Part shown: one piece after another, positions 34,916 to 47,519 of the stretch
Numbering within the stretch: position 1 is the stretch's first letter
Layout of the letters: every line of letters begins with the position of its first letter
NCBI GenBank assembly: GCA_964247055.1
Contig: OZ176051.1
Coordinates: forward strand, 15,066,001 to 15,130,000
Direction: 5' to 3'
DNA length: 64,000 nucleotides
Source: Paragordius varius
Taxonomy: Eukaryota > Nematomorpha
Position numbers and translations under genes: made by a program
The notes under the pieces: model-generated
The model's database searches: none
Seen by the model: the letters and a program-made list of their open reading frames with translations, nothing else
What the model was told of the DNA's origin: nothing

Positions 34916-37893
34916 TTATCCGAATCCAAGCCGATCTGGTGCTTTTCTTTCCCTAAGAGGATATCTTCTTTCAGATTCTTTCTCAGTTGTCTTTTCCGTT
35001 TTCATTTCAACCTGGGTGTCTTTCTCGTTTTCTTTTTCTTTGCTTTGTTCCTCCCCCACCTCCCGATTATTGGTTGTAATACATTCATCCTTTTGGTTTA
35101 TCGTTAAAACACCATCATCCCCCTCTCCGCCGTTCTCGACGCCGGTCAGCCGTAGATCCGCATTTTGCGAAGTGTTCGATATCCATCTTTTACCGAGTGC
35201 GAGAGTATCCCTGTTTTCTCCAAAATTGAAACTTTTTTCCACCCCGAATTGATTTCATTCTTTATGTACACTTCTTCGTCCGGTCTAAAAACTTGATTGG
35301 GTATTATGTCGTCCTCTAATTGTTGTGCGGGTGTTTCCCTAACTCAAGAGAAGGGGGTATTAATATGTCTTTTCAGAAATAAATTATACGGGCACTCTTT
35401 TGTGGCGCTATGTACGGCGGAGCGATAACCCCATAACACTTGATTTATTTTTTTGTCAGGAGTCAGCTTAGAATCCGTTAGCGATTTATACTGTCCTTTT
35501 AAGGTGTAAATGACGCGTTCCACCAGCCCTTTTGTTCGTGGATGATAGGGGGCACTAGTGACATGTTTAATGTTTGCTCGTTGCAAGGTATCTTTAAAAT
35601 ACTTTGATGCAGAATACGATGCATTATCGGTAACTATCATTTAGGGAAACCCGTACCTTACACACCAAATTTCTAACCAATGTAGTATGTTTGCAGAATT
35701 AACAGTGCTTAGCAATTCGACTTCAACCCATCTGGAGCTACTATCGATAGCTACTAACCAATAAAACCCATAAATAGGACGGGCAATATCAAGATGTATC
35801 CATTCCCAGATACCCGTATTAAAATTCCATTTGTACGTGGGATTGCCTTTTATGCTACTCCGGTTTAACTGACACCCCATACAAGATCTCACATAACTTT
35901 CGGTATCTTGACTTTTACCTGGCCAATAACCCTTGACTTGGCAGACTCTTTCATTACATTAGTCCCCGAATGTCCATCATGCAAAAATTTTAACGTTTCA
36001 TTGCGCAACGCCCTGGGAATAAAAAGATGATCGCCCCAATACAACAAATCATATGATTCTTGTATTTCGTTTCTTATGCTCAATATCAAAAAAATTGGAG
36101 ATGACCAATCATTATGATGTAGTGCCGCTTTTAATGTCATTAAAAACTCATCCCGTTAAGTATTTTCTTTAATTCGCTGTCCGTTTAAGTTGTCTGTTGT
36201 TAAAATGAATTACCTACTGGGTGCTCGCTCATCAACCTCCTCTGTCGGTTCTTCATACGGTAGACAATAACCAATCCGCCAAATTTTCCCAACCATTAAT
36301 ATATTGAATATTAAAATTATAATCGGCTGTTCTGAATATCCATCTTACTATTTCTACTATTGTTAATATTACTTAGATCTCTTTTACAGCCAAACAACTT
36401 GATTAGGAGTTTATGATCGGTTAATAATACGAACTTTCTGCCATACACAAACATTTTAAACTTTTCTAGCGCATACAAAATTGCCATTGCTTCTTGATCA
36501 ATTACCGAGAAATGTTGTTCTGCCTTTGCACATTTTGGATACGCAAAAGCTATCGGCCGTTTTCCATAACTTATCATATGTGATAAGACTGCTCCGAATC
36601 CATCATTCGTAGGGTCTGTTTCAAGCACCAAGGGAAGGTTTGGGTTAAACGGTATTAGACAATGCCCTACTCACCAACAGTTTAGCTTTATTAAAAACCC
36701 CTACTTTTTTTGTAGCCAACATCATTTCTTAGAACCTGTAAGCGCATGTAAATCCGCGATTGTAGCATGCAAAAATGGGATAAAACGAGCGTGAAAATTT
36801 ACATTCCCAAAAAAGATCGGAGTGATGTCTTATTGGTAGGTGTAGGACAATTGAAAATTGCTTTTACCTTTTCGTTATCAGGTTTAACTTTGTCTTATAT
36901 CCTAAGTATGACACTGAGGAACGAGCTAATTGAATTTTATCCTTTTTTAATTTCAAACCCACAGCAGCTAATTTGTTTAAAACTTTTTCTAAGTTATCCT
37001 TATGCTGCATTACCGTTGTTCCATTAACAATTACATCATCTAAGCATACCGCCGTACCTGGACAATCTTTTAATAACTCATCCATAATTTGTTGAAACAT
37101 GGGTGCACTACATATTCCCAATGGCAGTTTCTTGAATCGAAAAAGGACCTATATGCGAACCAAATGTGAGTAAATGTGGATAATCTTGGTGAATAGGCAT
37201 TTGCCAGTAAGCTTCTTTTAGATCTAAGGTCGTAAAAACCTTTCCCTGCCCGATTTTAAACACTAACTGATCAAACGTTGGAATCCAATGATCGACAGAA
37301 ACCAGACTTGGGTTAACAGTAACTCTAAAATCACCACATATGCTAATATCATTATTAATCTTTTTAACTATCACCAACGGAGTTACCCAGTCAATTCGTG
37401 TTTGCGAGGAGTTTATGGCCTCAATGATACCCGGACTTTCAAGCCTCTTTAATTCACTCTCCACCTTAGACTGAAGCGGAATTGGTACCCTCCTGGCCGC
37501 AAATCTTTTGGGGATACTCCCTTTTTTGAGAAACAACTTGATGGGTTGTCCCGTGTAACACCCCATACCCTCACAAAACAAATCCTTAAATTTATTATAT
37601 TCCACGTAATTAACATTTTTTACACATACAGGCTTTGGAAATCTGCATTCAAAACTTTTCATCCATGGTAATCCAAAAATGTTACCCCAATCATCCCTAG
37701 TAACCATACATTCCAACTGTTTGACCATACCATTCCATTTCACATCTACCATACATTGTCCCATCACCTCTACACCTTGCTGGTTGAACCCAACTATTGG
37801 ACCCGCGGGAGCTAAGGTCGGCCGCCCAATCTCCATCCACGTGCTCTTCTCAATCAATGATATTTGAGCTCCGGTATCGTACAACATCCTCAC
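34916..37893 (-). CDS. Fossil gypsy pol: protease, RT, RNase H, integrase, tail
   Basis: Broken coding region. Visible parts from 5' to 3' on the minus strand: an aspartic protease with a LYDTGAQISLIEK motif (about 37880), RT with TTLDLKEAYWQMPI (about 37220) and a CLDDVIV active-site block (about 37050), RNase H with LETDPTNDGFGAVLS and LTDHKLL (about 36620 and 36410), and an integrase with a GHSGTNVM zinc-domain remnant, HLDIARPIYGFYW and VTDNASYSASKYF (about 35960, 35800 and 35630). A tail rich in E/K ends RRYPLRERKAPDR (about 34940). Its role was reverse transcription and integration of the element; it is not functional now. Confidence 0.85.
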
Positions 37894-37979
37894 CCAATAG
37901 TCATTCAGACTTTCTTGCGTTCGGGCTTAATTATTATTAATGTTACCATTCATTATATTAATTCGCCGTCAACACCTGC

Positions 37980-38640
37980 CAAAATGACCTCGTCCTTTGC
38001 ATCTGTAACACTCTTTGTTTGAAGCGGGACACCAGTTGATCGCATGCAAGTACCCACATTTTCCACACTTCTTCTTTATTATCATCACCTGCTAATGGCA
38101 GAACCCTGTTTAATCAAATATCTGTTCGCCTTTTTGTACGCCATTGCCATTTCTACCACCATCTCCAACGTAACAGGTTTCCCATCAAACATTGCATCTG
38201 GAAATTTCGTGAACAGATCTATTTCCAATCTTTTTAGTTGTAACCTTCCAACAAACCCATCTCTGATTCTTAGCAATGCATCTTGCCCAAAGTTGCACCG
38301 GGCAGCACATTCCTTTATCCGAATCAAAATCCATCATCGATTCCGTGGCTTCCCTCCGGAGTTGCGTAAACTGGAACCTGGCTGCAAACACATTGTATGT
38401 CGGAGCAAATATATTTTTTCCAACTGCTACCGAATTCCACCCAACTTCCTCTAACAGTACAAGACAAAAGAATTTCTTCATCTTTGGAATATGGGATAGA
38501 CCGATGTAGGCCAATAACAAGTTTTTTTGTTTCGACATCTCCATGAATTAATTTCACTTTTAACATTCTATTTATATAATCGATATAGTCATCCAAGCAA
38601 TTTGCGGTATCATATTCCAGACTTAATTACTCCATGCACG
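37980..38640 (-). CDS. Fossil gypsy gag with zinc knuckle
   Basis: Broken gag. On the minus strand from about 38640 it begins with the segment homologous to the plus-strand copy at 13250, passes through VFAARFQFTQLRREAT and the MFDGKPVTLEMVVEMA block shared with the 13.6-kb copy, and ends in a CCHC-type knuckle near 38000. Role: nucleocapsid of the former element. Confidence 0.75.
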
Positions 38641-38670
38641 AATGTAATGATGTAAAACGACCGCGCCAAA

Positions 38671-38917
38671 TGTGGTGATTCGAGAAACTGTAAAAAAAGA
38701 ATATTTATTGAGATAAAATACAAAAACTAAACTATAAAAACTTGCGGTGTTTATATACTTTTTATGAAAAAAAAACATTTACATGTTGAACCAAGGTACA
38801 ATAAGGTGTGCAGGTTAAATACAAAATTAATACATATTTTTTAATTCAAATATAAAAGGTCATCAAAAATGTATTCAAATCCTATATATAAATTTGTCTA
38901 GTCACGCATGTAAACAC
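38671..38917 (-). repeat. 5' LTR of the Ty3/gypsy element, inner part
   Basis: From TGTGGTGATTCGAGAAAC to TTGTCTAG. The remaining outer 25 bp of this LTR are at 41629-41653, on the other side of the inserted LINE. Together they match the 248-bp LTR at 12970-13217. Confidence 0.8.
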
Positions 38918-41628
38918 ATGCTTTTAATCGAGTGGGAAAGGTACGGTATACTTACCCATCTCTTATCGACCTTTTTTATAAAAAACATTAATTTTATACC
39001 TTCTTCGAACATTAGAAATAGTTATATTATATTCCTTACATATCCTTAACATATTTCTCATCATTCTCCCATTCTAAGCACATTCTGCTAATGTTGAAAT
39101 CACGTAATCTCAGCATCCGTACCGCAACGTGGTTTACGTGGAGCTTACAACAATCACAAATTAGATATAGTAGTATGACGAAGCATAAAATTGACATACT
39201 AGGAATTTCAAAGTCACACATTCCCTCTACCGGAACCTGAGAATTTGACAATCATATCTGTATTACTCCGGTTATCATTCGTTAAAATACAACGGTGTCG
39301 GTATAATAATGAATAAAAAGTTAGAAATTTATCGGACATTTTTAATCTAATCAATGAACGCAATCCGCATACAAACAACCCCTCAACCCATTACAATCTT
39401 TCAAATTTACGCCCCTATCTCCTCCTACAGCGATGACAACTGTGAAAATATTTACAGTGATTTCGACTTGGCGATTTCCCAATCAAAAAAAGATATCATA
39501 TTTATCTTAGGCGATTTCAATTCAATCATAGGAAAAGACAAAACACCTCCATGGGCATAAAAAAGGAGAGAGGAGATAGATTGATTGAATTTTGTGCTAA
39601 CCATCGTTTCTTCGTCTCAAACACCTTTTTTAAACAGCCCAAACGACGTCTATACACATGGCGTTCCCCGTGTCAAAGATACCGTAACCAAATTGACTTC
39701 ATATTATGTATGGTAAAATATAAAAGTTCATTTCATAATGTCAAATGCCTACCAGGATCGGATTGCTACAGCGGCCACAACCTATTGATCGCCAAACTCT
39801 GCATTAAATTACAACTCCCAAAATTTCCAAACCCATTAGAACAAGATTAGTTTATGATACAATCGACGACAAGTTTAGCACCGCTTTATCAAATCGTTTC
39901 GAGTGTCTTGATCATAATTCCGAAAACTATCAGAATATAAATTTTGGAACGCTATACACACAATCTGCAGAGACACCGCCGACGAATTTATACAGCCTCT
40001 CAAACGTACTAAACAAAAAATTAAATTATCAACAAAAAGTCTTCGCAGAAAAACGTAGAGAATCCAAAATCAAATGCAAATGGGATGAAAACAAACAACT
40101 AAACAGTGAATTTCAAAAGAGTGCAAGAGAGGACAAAAATAATTATTATGACCAACTGTGTGAAAAATTAAAAACAGACGCCAAAAATAACCAAAACCTT
40201 TTTGCCCATACAAACAATATTATTCCTCACAAAAAAGGTTTTTACAAGGGACCTATGAGAAACGACAACACCTCAATCATCACCGAAAAAGACGAAATTC
40301 GCAAACTCTGGCTTAAACACATAAGTAAACTATCCAACGTAAATAACCCCCAGACTATCAACGAACCTACTCACCAAAAAGAACCACCCATAATGAAAGA
40401 AGAACACGCTATAAAACACTAGTACGGAAAATCAGAGGGGCAAAAGACATCTCTACTAAATATTAAAATATATCCCAATCGATATACTTACCAAATTATT
40501 TCGAAATATATTTGAGGTGGAAAAAATTCCTGAGGATTGTTGCACATCAATTATGATTCCTATTTTAAAAAAGGGTAATACAGAACTGTGCGACAACTAT
40601 CACACCATATCGCTCATTAACCAGGTGTCCAAAGTTTTCCTAAAAAAATACATTTTCTACTAAATACCATTCGTGGCCCGATAATATCCACGATTCAGGC
40701 TGGTTTTAGAAAAGGTAGATGATGCCGAGACATAATATGCAATATGAGGTGGATACTAGAGAAACATATCGAATTCAACAGAGAATTGCACATGTGCTTT
40801 GTCGATTTTTCCAAAGCATTTGATTCTATTCAACACAATAAGTTACGAACATCCCTAAAACAACTTTGAGTACCAACACATCTAATCAACGTCATATTCT
40901 CAATTTACTTAAATTCCACGGCTGTAATATCTACACCTCACGGTATATCTAATTCCTATAAAGTACAAGTCGGCTTACGCCAAGGATGCGTTTTATCCCC
41001 AATTCTTTTTAACGCATACCTCGGATGCATAATAAGAAACATCCCAGAAACTTATGGCATTAATGTAGATGGAAACCTACTTACATCCGTTCACTAGGCG
41101 GATGATAGAGTCTTATTCGCAGACAGTGTAGACACATTATCGCAAGCTTTGCAAGTGTTTACAACTGAATGCAATTGGATTAAATATCAATTTCAAAAAA
41201 ACAAAAGTCCTGCAAATAAATCCGGCTCAAACCAATCCAATAATCCTCAACGGCAACCAGATCGAAACAGTAAGCAGCTTCACCTACTTAGGTAGCATTA
41301 TTAACAGTGAGAACAACTCTACGCCAGAAATAAAGCGAAGAATTGCTATTGCTAAAGCCTGCTAGGCAGCTTAATACGGCAAAAACTCTCCTTTTTCGGG
41401 CACATTATGAGAGCCATCTCACTTGAAAAGTCACTGATGCTGGGAAAAGTGAGTGGTGCTCGTAAAAGAGGGAGAAGACGAACTCGTTGGATGGATAACG
41501 TCCTCAAAGAAACCAACCAATCACAATCCGAACTAAGCGCTAGATCCGATATCCGCAATGAATGGAGAAGTTATATTTTCTATGTTGCAGTTAGTCGACT
41601 TTGACCTTAGCAACAACAACAAGATAAT
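38918..41628 (+). mobile_element. LINE inserted in the gypsy LTR (innermost element)
   Basis: A plus-strand non-LTR element, about 2.7 kb. The APE endonuclease is at 39354-39850 in two frames: IFQIYAPISSY, ILGDFNSIIGK, the NTFFKQPKRRLYTWRSP block, QIDFIL and a late GHNLL in place of SDH. RT blocks: CTSIMIPILKKGN (about 40550), AGFRKGR (about 40705), CFVDFSKAFDSIQ (about 40800), VGLRQGCVLSPILFNAYL (about 40970) and ADD (about 41099). The C-terminal block RKRGRRRTRWMDN is at 41460. It ends in a CAACAACAA tail at about 41610-41622. Several stops and frame changes; inactive. It is younger than the gypsy copy it interrupts. Confidence 0.8.
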
Positions 41629-41658
41629 CTAACTGATGTATTCAAATCTATCAGACGC

Positions 41659-41930
41659 CCACGCAATCTTTAAAAAGACCCAATTGATCATATAGACCAA
41701 TCCAAAAGATTAAGCTGGTTAGGACACATTGAGCGAAGAAGGTGATAATATTTTGAGAAAGATACAATATTAAAATTAGATTCAAATACTCTACCAGGTT
41801 GTCCTTTAAAAATATGGCACAAAACAATCACAGAAGATGTTGAGGAACAAAAAATTTATGTTAAAGACGATCACAACATCAAAACATGGAAGAATAAATG
41901 CATCAGGCACTCTCTATTGAGTACCCTGAT
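41659..41930 (+). mobile_element. LINE (outer element), 3' part after the gypsy insertion
   Basis: It continues the LINE from 34804. It encodes RLSWLGHIERR (about 41710-41740), the usual C-terminal block of these LINEs, then a GCPLKIWHKTI-like segment matching the family's GRP-x-x-RW end. The 5-bp GACGC at 41654-41658 repeats the one at 34800-34804, which proves the two parts were once joined. Confidence 0.75.
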
Positions 41931-42117
41931 TTTCATTTTGTTTGGTGACTTTTCATTCAATGGTTTTTATACAACATTTTTTGTATAAAAGAGCTTAAAA
42001 TTACAATTGTAAGTTACAACATAATATCCAATTGTTTAGGTACAAAGGTCTGTATAAGTCTAATTGGATATTTTCGACTTTATGAATTCATTGTACCAAC
42101 CAATTCAGTCGTGAGAC
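41931..42117. other. Spacer, nothing recognised
   Basis: AT-rich stretch between the LINE end and the hAT-like element; no feature seen. Confidence 0.4.
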
Positions 42118-43820
42118 CAGTGGCGTAGCTTGCATTTCTGGCGCCGGGTGCATGAAAGCGCCCTTTCCCCCTCCATGCAACTCCTTGCTTTTTTAAAAAT
42201 AATTAAATTCGAATGAGCGGGACGAATGTGGCCCGTCCTAAACAGAAGCACAGGAAAAAACATGCACATACAACTCTTTGAAAACGACGGCTTGCTTAGC
42301 AAATTTATCAAAAATTAAAATAATGATATTAGTTTCTGCGCGAAAAGTTCGTTTCAAACCTAAATGTTATATACAAGCAGTATTCAAAGTGCATTCGAAT
42401 GTGTGGCCCGACTAAAAAGTATTTTTTGAAAAATGCTTATGTCCGGAGAATGGCAATCCTGAGGTATTATAAACATCAAAAAATTTAAAAATTTAAATAT
42501 TAGTTTCCATGAAGACTGCCCTAGACATAAATATATCATATATATATAATTCACATTTATTTCCCTAGTATTTAATAAGGTCCTCTATTGTATGGCTACT
42601 GTCGAAAAGTATTGAGGCGCCGTAGTTAGTCACATGTTTTATTGTCGAATTACTCGAAAAATGCTGTCCCGCCGTTTTTTGGAAGTAAAGTGGAATTGGT
42701 ATTATGATCATTAGCATTATGCAAATATGATTGTAACCTTTCTCTTAATATTTGTGCGGTATAATTTTTTTTCCTTTTTTGTTTTTTATCTTGAGCGCTA
42801 ATTTTAGACATTCCTGATGATATAAAATTAAAATAATTATTTTTCGTATTTGAACTATTTACCTATCCTACTCGTCGAGATTATAATACTGAGCGAACGA
42901 TTGGAACAAAATTTAAAAATATTAATGCTTTAGTATATTGAAATCCATGAATTCAAACATGAACCGTTTTGGGCCTAGTCAGTTTTTTTTCTAATTTCGG
43001 TTCTTGTTCTATTTTTTTAATTAATTTTAATTTCAAAACGGTTCCACTAAATTTTAAGCAAAAATCTTATTTTTTCATTATTTGCGGTAACAGTTACCAA
43101 ATTATACGTTAAAATAGCCGTGAAAACAAACTTAATTAACCGGTTCAAACCTAACTCTAATAATTCACATATTAATATCGATTTATAAAATATATTTGAT
43201 GGCTATGTGTAAAAATACTTTAAGCTGTGTGGTTTATTTTGTGTTTTAAACATAGTCGAAAATATGTCTCAATATAAATATATATTCATATGTCATACCC
43301 CTCTAATGGAAAATCGGATAATAAAAAAAAATTTAAATTTCAAGAAGTAAAAGATCAAAGTTGCTATTGAGCTGCAAAAAAATGAAGGGAAACAAAAAAA
43401 GAAAAAAGCAAGATGATGTGCCATTATCAATTTTGCATTTAATAATTTTAAAAGAAAATTAATATTAGTAATTATCTTATACTTATAACTGACACTTTTG
43501 TGGTTTGAAGCAAATATTTGAAGGTGGGTTCCATGAATGATATAAACAGGAGGTCAAGAAAAGTAGGGTCTTTAAGATAAAGTGGAGTTATAATAAAAGA
43601 TTTGAAACAGATAGATTTAAATCTTGATAAAAAGAGAATTTCGATAAGATTGAAGGTTTGGGGCAATCATAAATGGGTGATTTTTCACGGATTATGTAAA
43701 AATAATAACTTTTGAATGCCTATTTTATTGTAATAAAATTAAATTTTTAAATCCGGCACCCCTTCAACTATGGCGCCCGTTGCATCAGACCTCCTTTCCA
43801 TACCCCTAGCTTCGCCACTG
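42118..43820. mobile_element. CAGTGGCGTAGC hAT-like element, copy 1
   Basis: The left end, CAGTGGCGTAGCTTGC, pairs with the right end on the minus strand, CAGTGGCGAAGCTAGGGG. Both are followed by GGCGCC-rich sub-ends. The interior aligns with 55764-56880: GAGCGGGACGAA, then AACGACGGCTTGCTT, ATATTAGTTTCTGCGC, and GACACTTTTGTGGTTT near the right. Flanking 8-mers do not match well. No intact transposase; a minus-strand open frame at 43472-43666 is not supported. Confidence 0.65.
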
Positions 43821-44152
43821 TGATAGGCTAGATTTTAGATCTAAAAATATAAAATTTAACGTGGAAAAGCTTCTTTAGATCTTGTGAGCTGTAATATGTA
43901 TCGCTAATGTAGGTATATTATTTTTATTTTTAATTTATTTCGGTTTCATTTTTCATTTTAAGTACTCTATATATTTTACTGTTTAATTTTTCATTTATTA
44001 TTATTTTTTTCACTAACTTTTTAATTGTATTTTTTGGGTTTTTTAATGAAGCGTGAAGGCCAGACCTAGCCAGTCGCTTCACGGGAGGTAGGGACCAATG
44101 CTATAGAGTATGTTTTATCATTAATGTTGGTTTGTTATGAACTAAATGAATT

Positions 44153-44449
44153 ACAGTAAAAATTGAAATTATACGGACAAAACGTATAAATGTAAGACAA
44201 ATATTTTTTCTTAAGGAAAACCATACTTTTTTATATATAAATTTTTCTCATATAAGCTATTTAGTTACAATTATAAAATATAGAATTGATTGTATCAGTT
44301 ATATATAAATATATCTATTTCAAACTTTTCCATTTAAAACAATGAGTTATATTGATATAAATCTAGATTTAATAAGTATTGTTGTCTTTTTAAAAAAATA
44401 TTTGTTTTTGTATTTTTACGTTTTGTCCGTATAATTTCAGTTTGAGTGT
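44153..44449. mobile_element. Short Tc1/mariner-type MITE
   Basis: The ends CAGTAAAAATTGAAATTA and, minus strand, CACTCAAACTGAAATTA are both followed by TACGGACAAAACGTA, giving inverted repeats of about 60 bp in a 297-bp element flanked by TA on each side. No coding capacity. CA(G/C)T termini with TA duplication fit Tc1/mariner. Confidence 0.75.
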
Positions 44450-45690
44450 AATTAATGGAGATGAAATATAAATTTTCTGCATTCAGAAGACTAGATACCG
44501 TAGTAACTATGGGTGGAGTTTCAAAATTAGGAAACGCTTTTTCCTTAGCTTTTTTAAAAGATTCCTTATGGAGTGAATAATCTAAAGCAACCCTAAATAA
44601 TTAACATTATTTTTATAAGGAAACACTTGTTAAGTGAATATTAATTAAGAAATCCTACATATTTTTTGGGATACTAAATATCATCCGTAAATATTTATAA
44701 ATTTTATTACAATCGATAGTAGAGGATCAAACAAGGCATAGAGCTATACGGTTTTGAAATCATATTATATTTTTATTATATTCAATCAGTAAAACAAGCT
44801 TTTCAGATACATTTTATATATCTCAAGATTTAAAGTAATTTTTATGTTAATATTTTAGATTCTACTATTGGACTGCGGTGTAGATATTTACAAATTTGTT
44901 AAGACACAAAAAATATAACACATAAGGGAATCAATATATCTGATATGAAACAATTTCTACGATTTAATGAAAGCAATAATCTACATAACAAAATATACTT
45001 TCCCTGATTCCGATGAAAAGAGAGGAGAAGCCCTAAGTCCGCGAAAAAATTAGAATTTTTTTAAGATTTTTCGCAAATCTAAGGCATCAAATTTTTATTG
45101 GTCTAGTTTTTGGGGTGCACTTTTTAACTATCTTATTTTTGTTCAAGCCACAAAAATTGAGTCAATTAGTATCTTAATTCGTATAATAATAAACCATTAT
45201 TTTATAGAAAAATGTGTAAATCAAACTTTAAGCTATTTATTATTTATTATTATAAAATGTGGATTAGGTCCAAATAATATAAGAAAATATTTCCGATTCC
45301 GTGCGATCTTTTATAATAAAGTTTCCGGCAGTACTTTGATTATATTTTATAATTGCGGTTTTCATGTTATCAATTGCCTTTCTAGTTTGATCAATTTCAT
45401 AAATATTTTGTTTCCATAAAAAGTTCGATTTTATTTTTTATAAGCTTATTTTTCGTAATACTACATATGAATCATAGATGCATTTAAAGCTATAGGATAT
45501 CTAATATATATTAGTTTAAAGTTATTATACTAGAAGGTATCTTAGGTAATATAGGTTTTAGGAAACACAATGGTAAAACAGATGTTTTTCTATTTAAATT
45601 ATAAAGGAGACTCTTTCTTTGAAAAAGTGAGCATAGAAAACACTTAAAGGGTTTCCTTTTTATTCACTCTCCCTATAAGTCGTTAGTGAT
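44450..45690. other. Intergenic, possible weak inverted repeat
   Basis: No gene. A TAAGGAAACACTT segment at about 44618 and a TAAGTGTTTTC/AAGGAAACCC pair at about 45640-45660 (minus strand) hint at inverted ends of a decayed element, together with a GAGTGAATAA motif near both. Too weak to define. Confidence 0.3.
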
Positions 45691-45699
45691 TCATGTTTA

Positions 45700-47475
45700 A
45701 GGATGTTTGCAGTGGGCCGTCATAATAGTGTGTCCAAGATTTGCCTAAAGGATATATTTGTAAGCTATTATAAGAGTTTTACCATTTTTAGCATTTATGC
45801 TCCTCAAATAGGGTTGACTAAACTGGAGAGATAATTTTTTGTTGGACGGAGAAATGACTATATTACTGAAAGACAGAGAATCATTTTGTAATGATTTTAA
45901 TGGACATGTGAGACCAAACAAAAGGGGTTTTGAGTTTTGGCTTGGCAGTAAAAATTGCTTTACATACGAAAGAAATAAGATTCACAAATCGATTATACTG
46001 TACCGCTAAAGTTTTTGAAGTATGCGATGTGCAAGGTCATGCCTAACCTGCAAGAGTACACAACATTTATGTGTAAATATATGACAGATATACCAGTGTT
46101 AAACGTAAGATAGCGCCGAAGATAATTAAATGGGATTTAAAAGGCATCCTAGACAGAGCGAATTATTAAAAGTTTGGTCTCAGTGGCTAAAACAGTTAGA
46201 AAGACAGGACTTAAGGTGTGTGAATGAAAATTGGTAGAAATCAGGTGTATAGAAAGGCATGCCTGAAAGATAAAAGAATAATACACCCGCCTAGCAGAAG
46301 ACAAGAATAAAAATAAAAAGATTTAAGAACTTAAAAGGCTTGTGAGAATGGTCATATAATCATTATATAAGGAGTTGAATATAAGCAAAGTCTAAACAAG
46401 TTTTTATTGACAAAGGCACTGAAGAAAGCTGGATTAAGGACAAAAATGGTAATTACTCGTTGAGGAAGATAAAATTTTAAGGAGGTGGAGAGAATATTTC
46501 CAGGACATTAATTTGGGCGTCAGTGAAACGAATTTACCCGAAACACCGGATTATATATCTGCGCATATTAAAAGTATAACAAAAGAAGAAGTCCACGTTG
46601 GTTTTGAAGTGTCTAAAGCTACAGGTCCAGACGATATTAGCATAATGTTAGAAAATAATATCAAAGAAGGTATAAAATTTTAAACTACTACAGGGAGAAT
46701 ATCATCCGAATAGAAGGAGATTTTTACTATTCCCATTTTAAGGGTAAAGATGATAAAATGATCTAACAATAGAGGGATATGGATGTGTCATACAATGAAG
46801 TTATTTAAAAAAGTAATATAAAAAATAATTTAAATAATCAGTAATAGAGGGTAATCAATTTGTTTATATTGGAAAGTCCACCATCGATCCGCACGCAGTA
46901 AGAAGAAAATTAAAACACGCAGGGAGTGCCAGATCTTATTGAAATAAATCAAGGTGTTTATCAGAGGTTAAGAATCAGTCCGTTGATATTTATTATATGC
47001 ATGGAAGAAGTTACTAAAGAAATGGGAAAATGTGGTGGCTGGTATTATACGAGTTGCATAAATTGAAAGAGTTGGTGAGAAAATGGATGATGTGTTACGA
47101 CCGTGCGGGTAAAAGTTTATAAAAAACCAATTTATAAATTTTGGTGGCAAAAAACGAAAAATAGAATTAGAAGAGGTTGGGTGTTAAAAGGTGAAGTGAA
47201 TACAAACTAAGAGCGATTTTACAGCAGATCGTTCTTTAACTTATGATACGAATTTGTATTGGGCGATAATATTGTTCTAAATGTCAAGAGTAGGATGTAC
47301 AGTGCCGTTTTACAGCCAATGATGTATTACTTACAGACCTACTTTGAAGTTACTGAACTGAATATGGTTAGATTGATGTGTGGTTTAACGCGAAAAGACA
47401 AGGTGAGGAATTTATATATTAGAGGAAATACGGAAATTAAGCCGATACGCAAAAGAGATGTTAAATTATCTTAGA
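45700..47475 (+). mobile_element. LINE (RTE-like), 5' part
   Basis: A decayed plus-strand non-LTR element. The endonuclease remnant shows FSIYAPQIGLT (about 45790) and NDFNGHV (about 45890). The RT lead-in reads LRRWREYFQDI (about 46480) and EEVHVGFEVSKATGPDDIS (about 46590). GKSTIDPHAVRR is at about 46870. The C-terminal domain at 47259-47474 is well kept: VKSRMYSAVLQPMMYYLQT, then MVRLMCGLTRKDKVRN and IRGNTEIKPI. Much of the RT core is missing. It continues at 48985 after copy B. The LMCG-x-TR-x-D motif suggests the RTE group (inference). Confidence 0.75.
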
Positions 47476-47519
47476 TAGTGACACCTAGAAAAAAAGAGAT
47501 GGTAAATACTATATATATA

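Larger units (their letters stand above)
34805..41653 (-). mobile_element. Ty3/gypsy LTR retrotransposon, nested in a LINE and itself split by a LINE
   Basis: A fossil on the minus strand. Element ends are TGTGGTGA on the left and ATCTATCA on the right, flanked by the 5-bp target duplication GACGC (34800-34804 and 41654-41658). Order from its 5' end: 5' LTR, a primer-binding-site-like TTTGGCGCGG, gag with zinc knuckle, protease, RT, RNase H, integrase, a charged proline/arginine-rich tail, 3' LTR. That order is diagnostic for Ty3/gypsy. A 2.7-kb LINE lies in the 5' LTR. All domains are still recognisable, but the coding region is broken, with roughly half a dozen breaks, so it is moderately old. 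Without the inserted LINE it is about 4.1 kb. Confidence 0.9.

Noticed and set aside
34845-35252. Plus-strand 135-codon serine/phenylalanine-rich frame
   Set aside because: Antisense of the charged tail of the gypsy coding region.
44041-44100. GAAGCG...CGCTTC hairpin as a structured RNA
   Set aside because: Stem is only about 7 bp with no supporting conservation.
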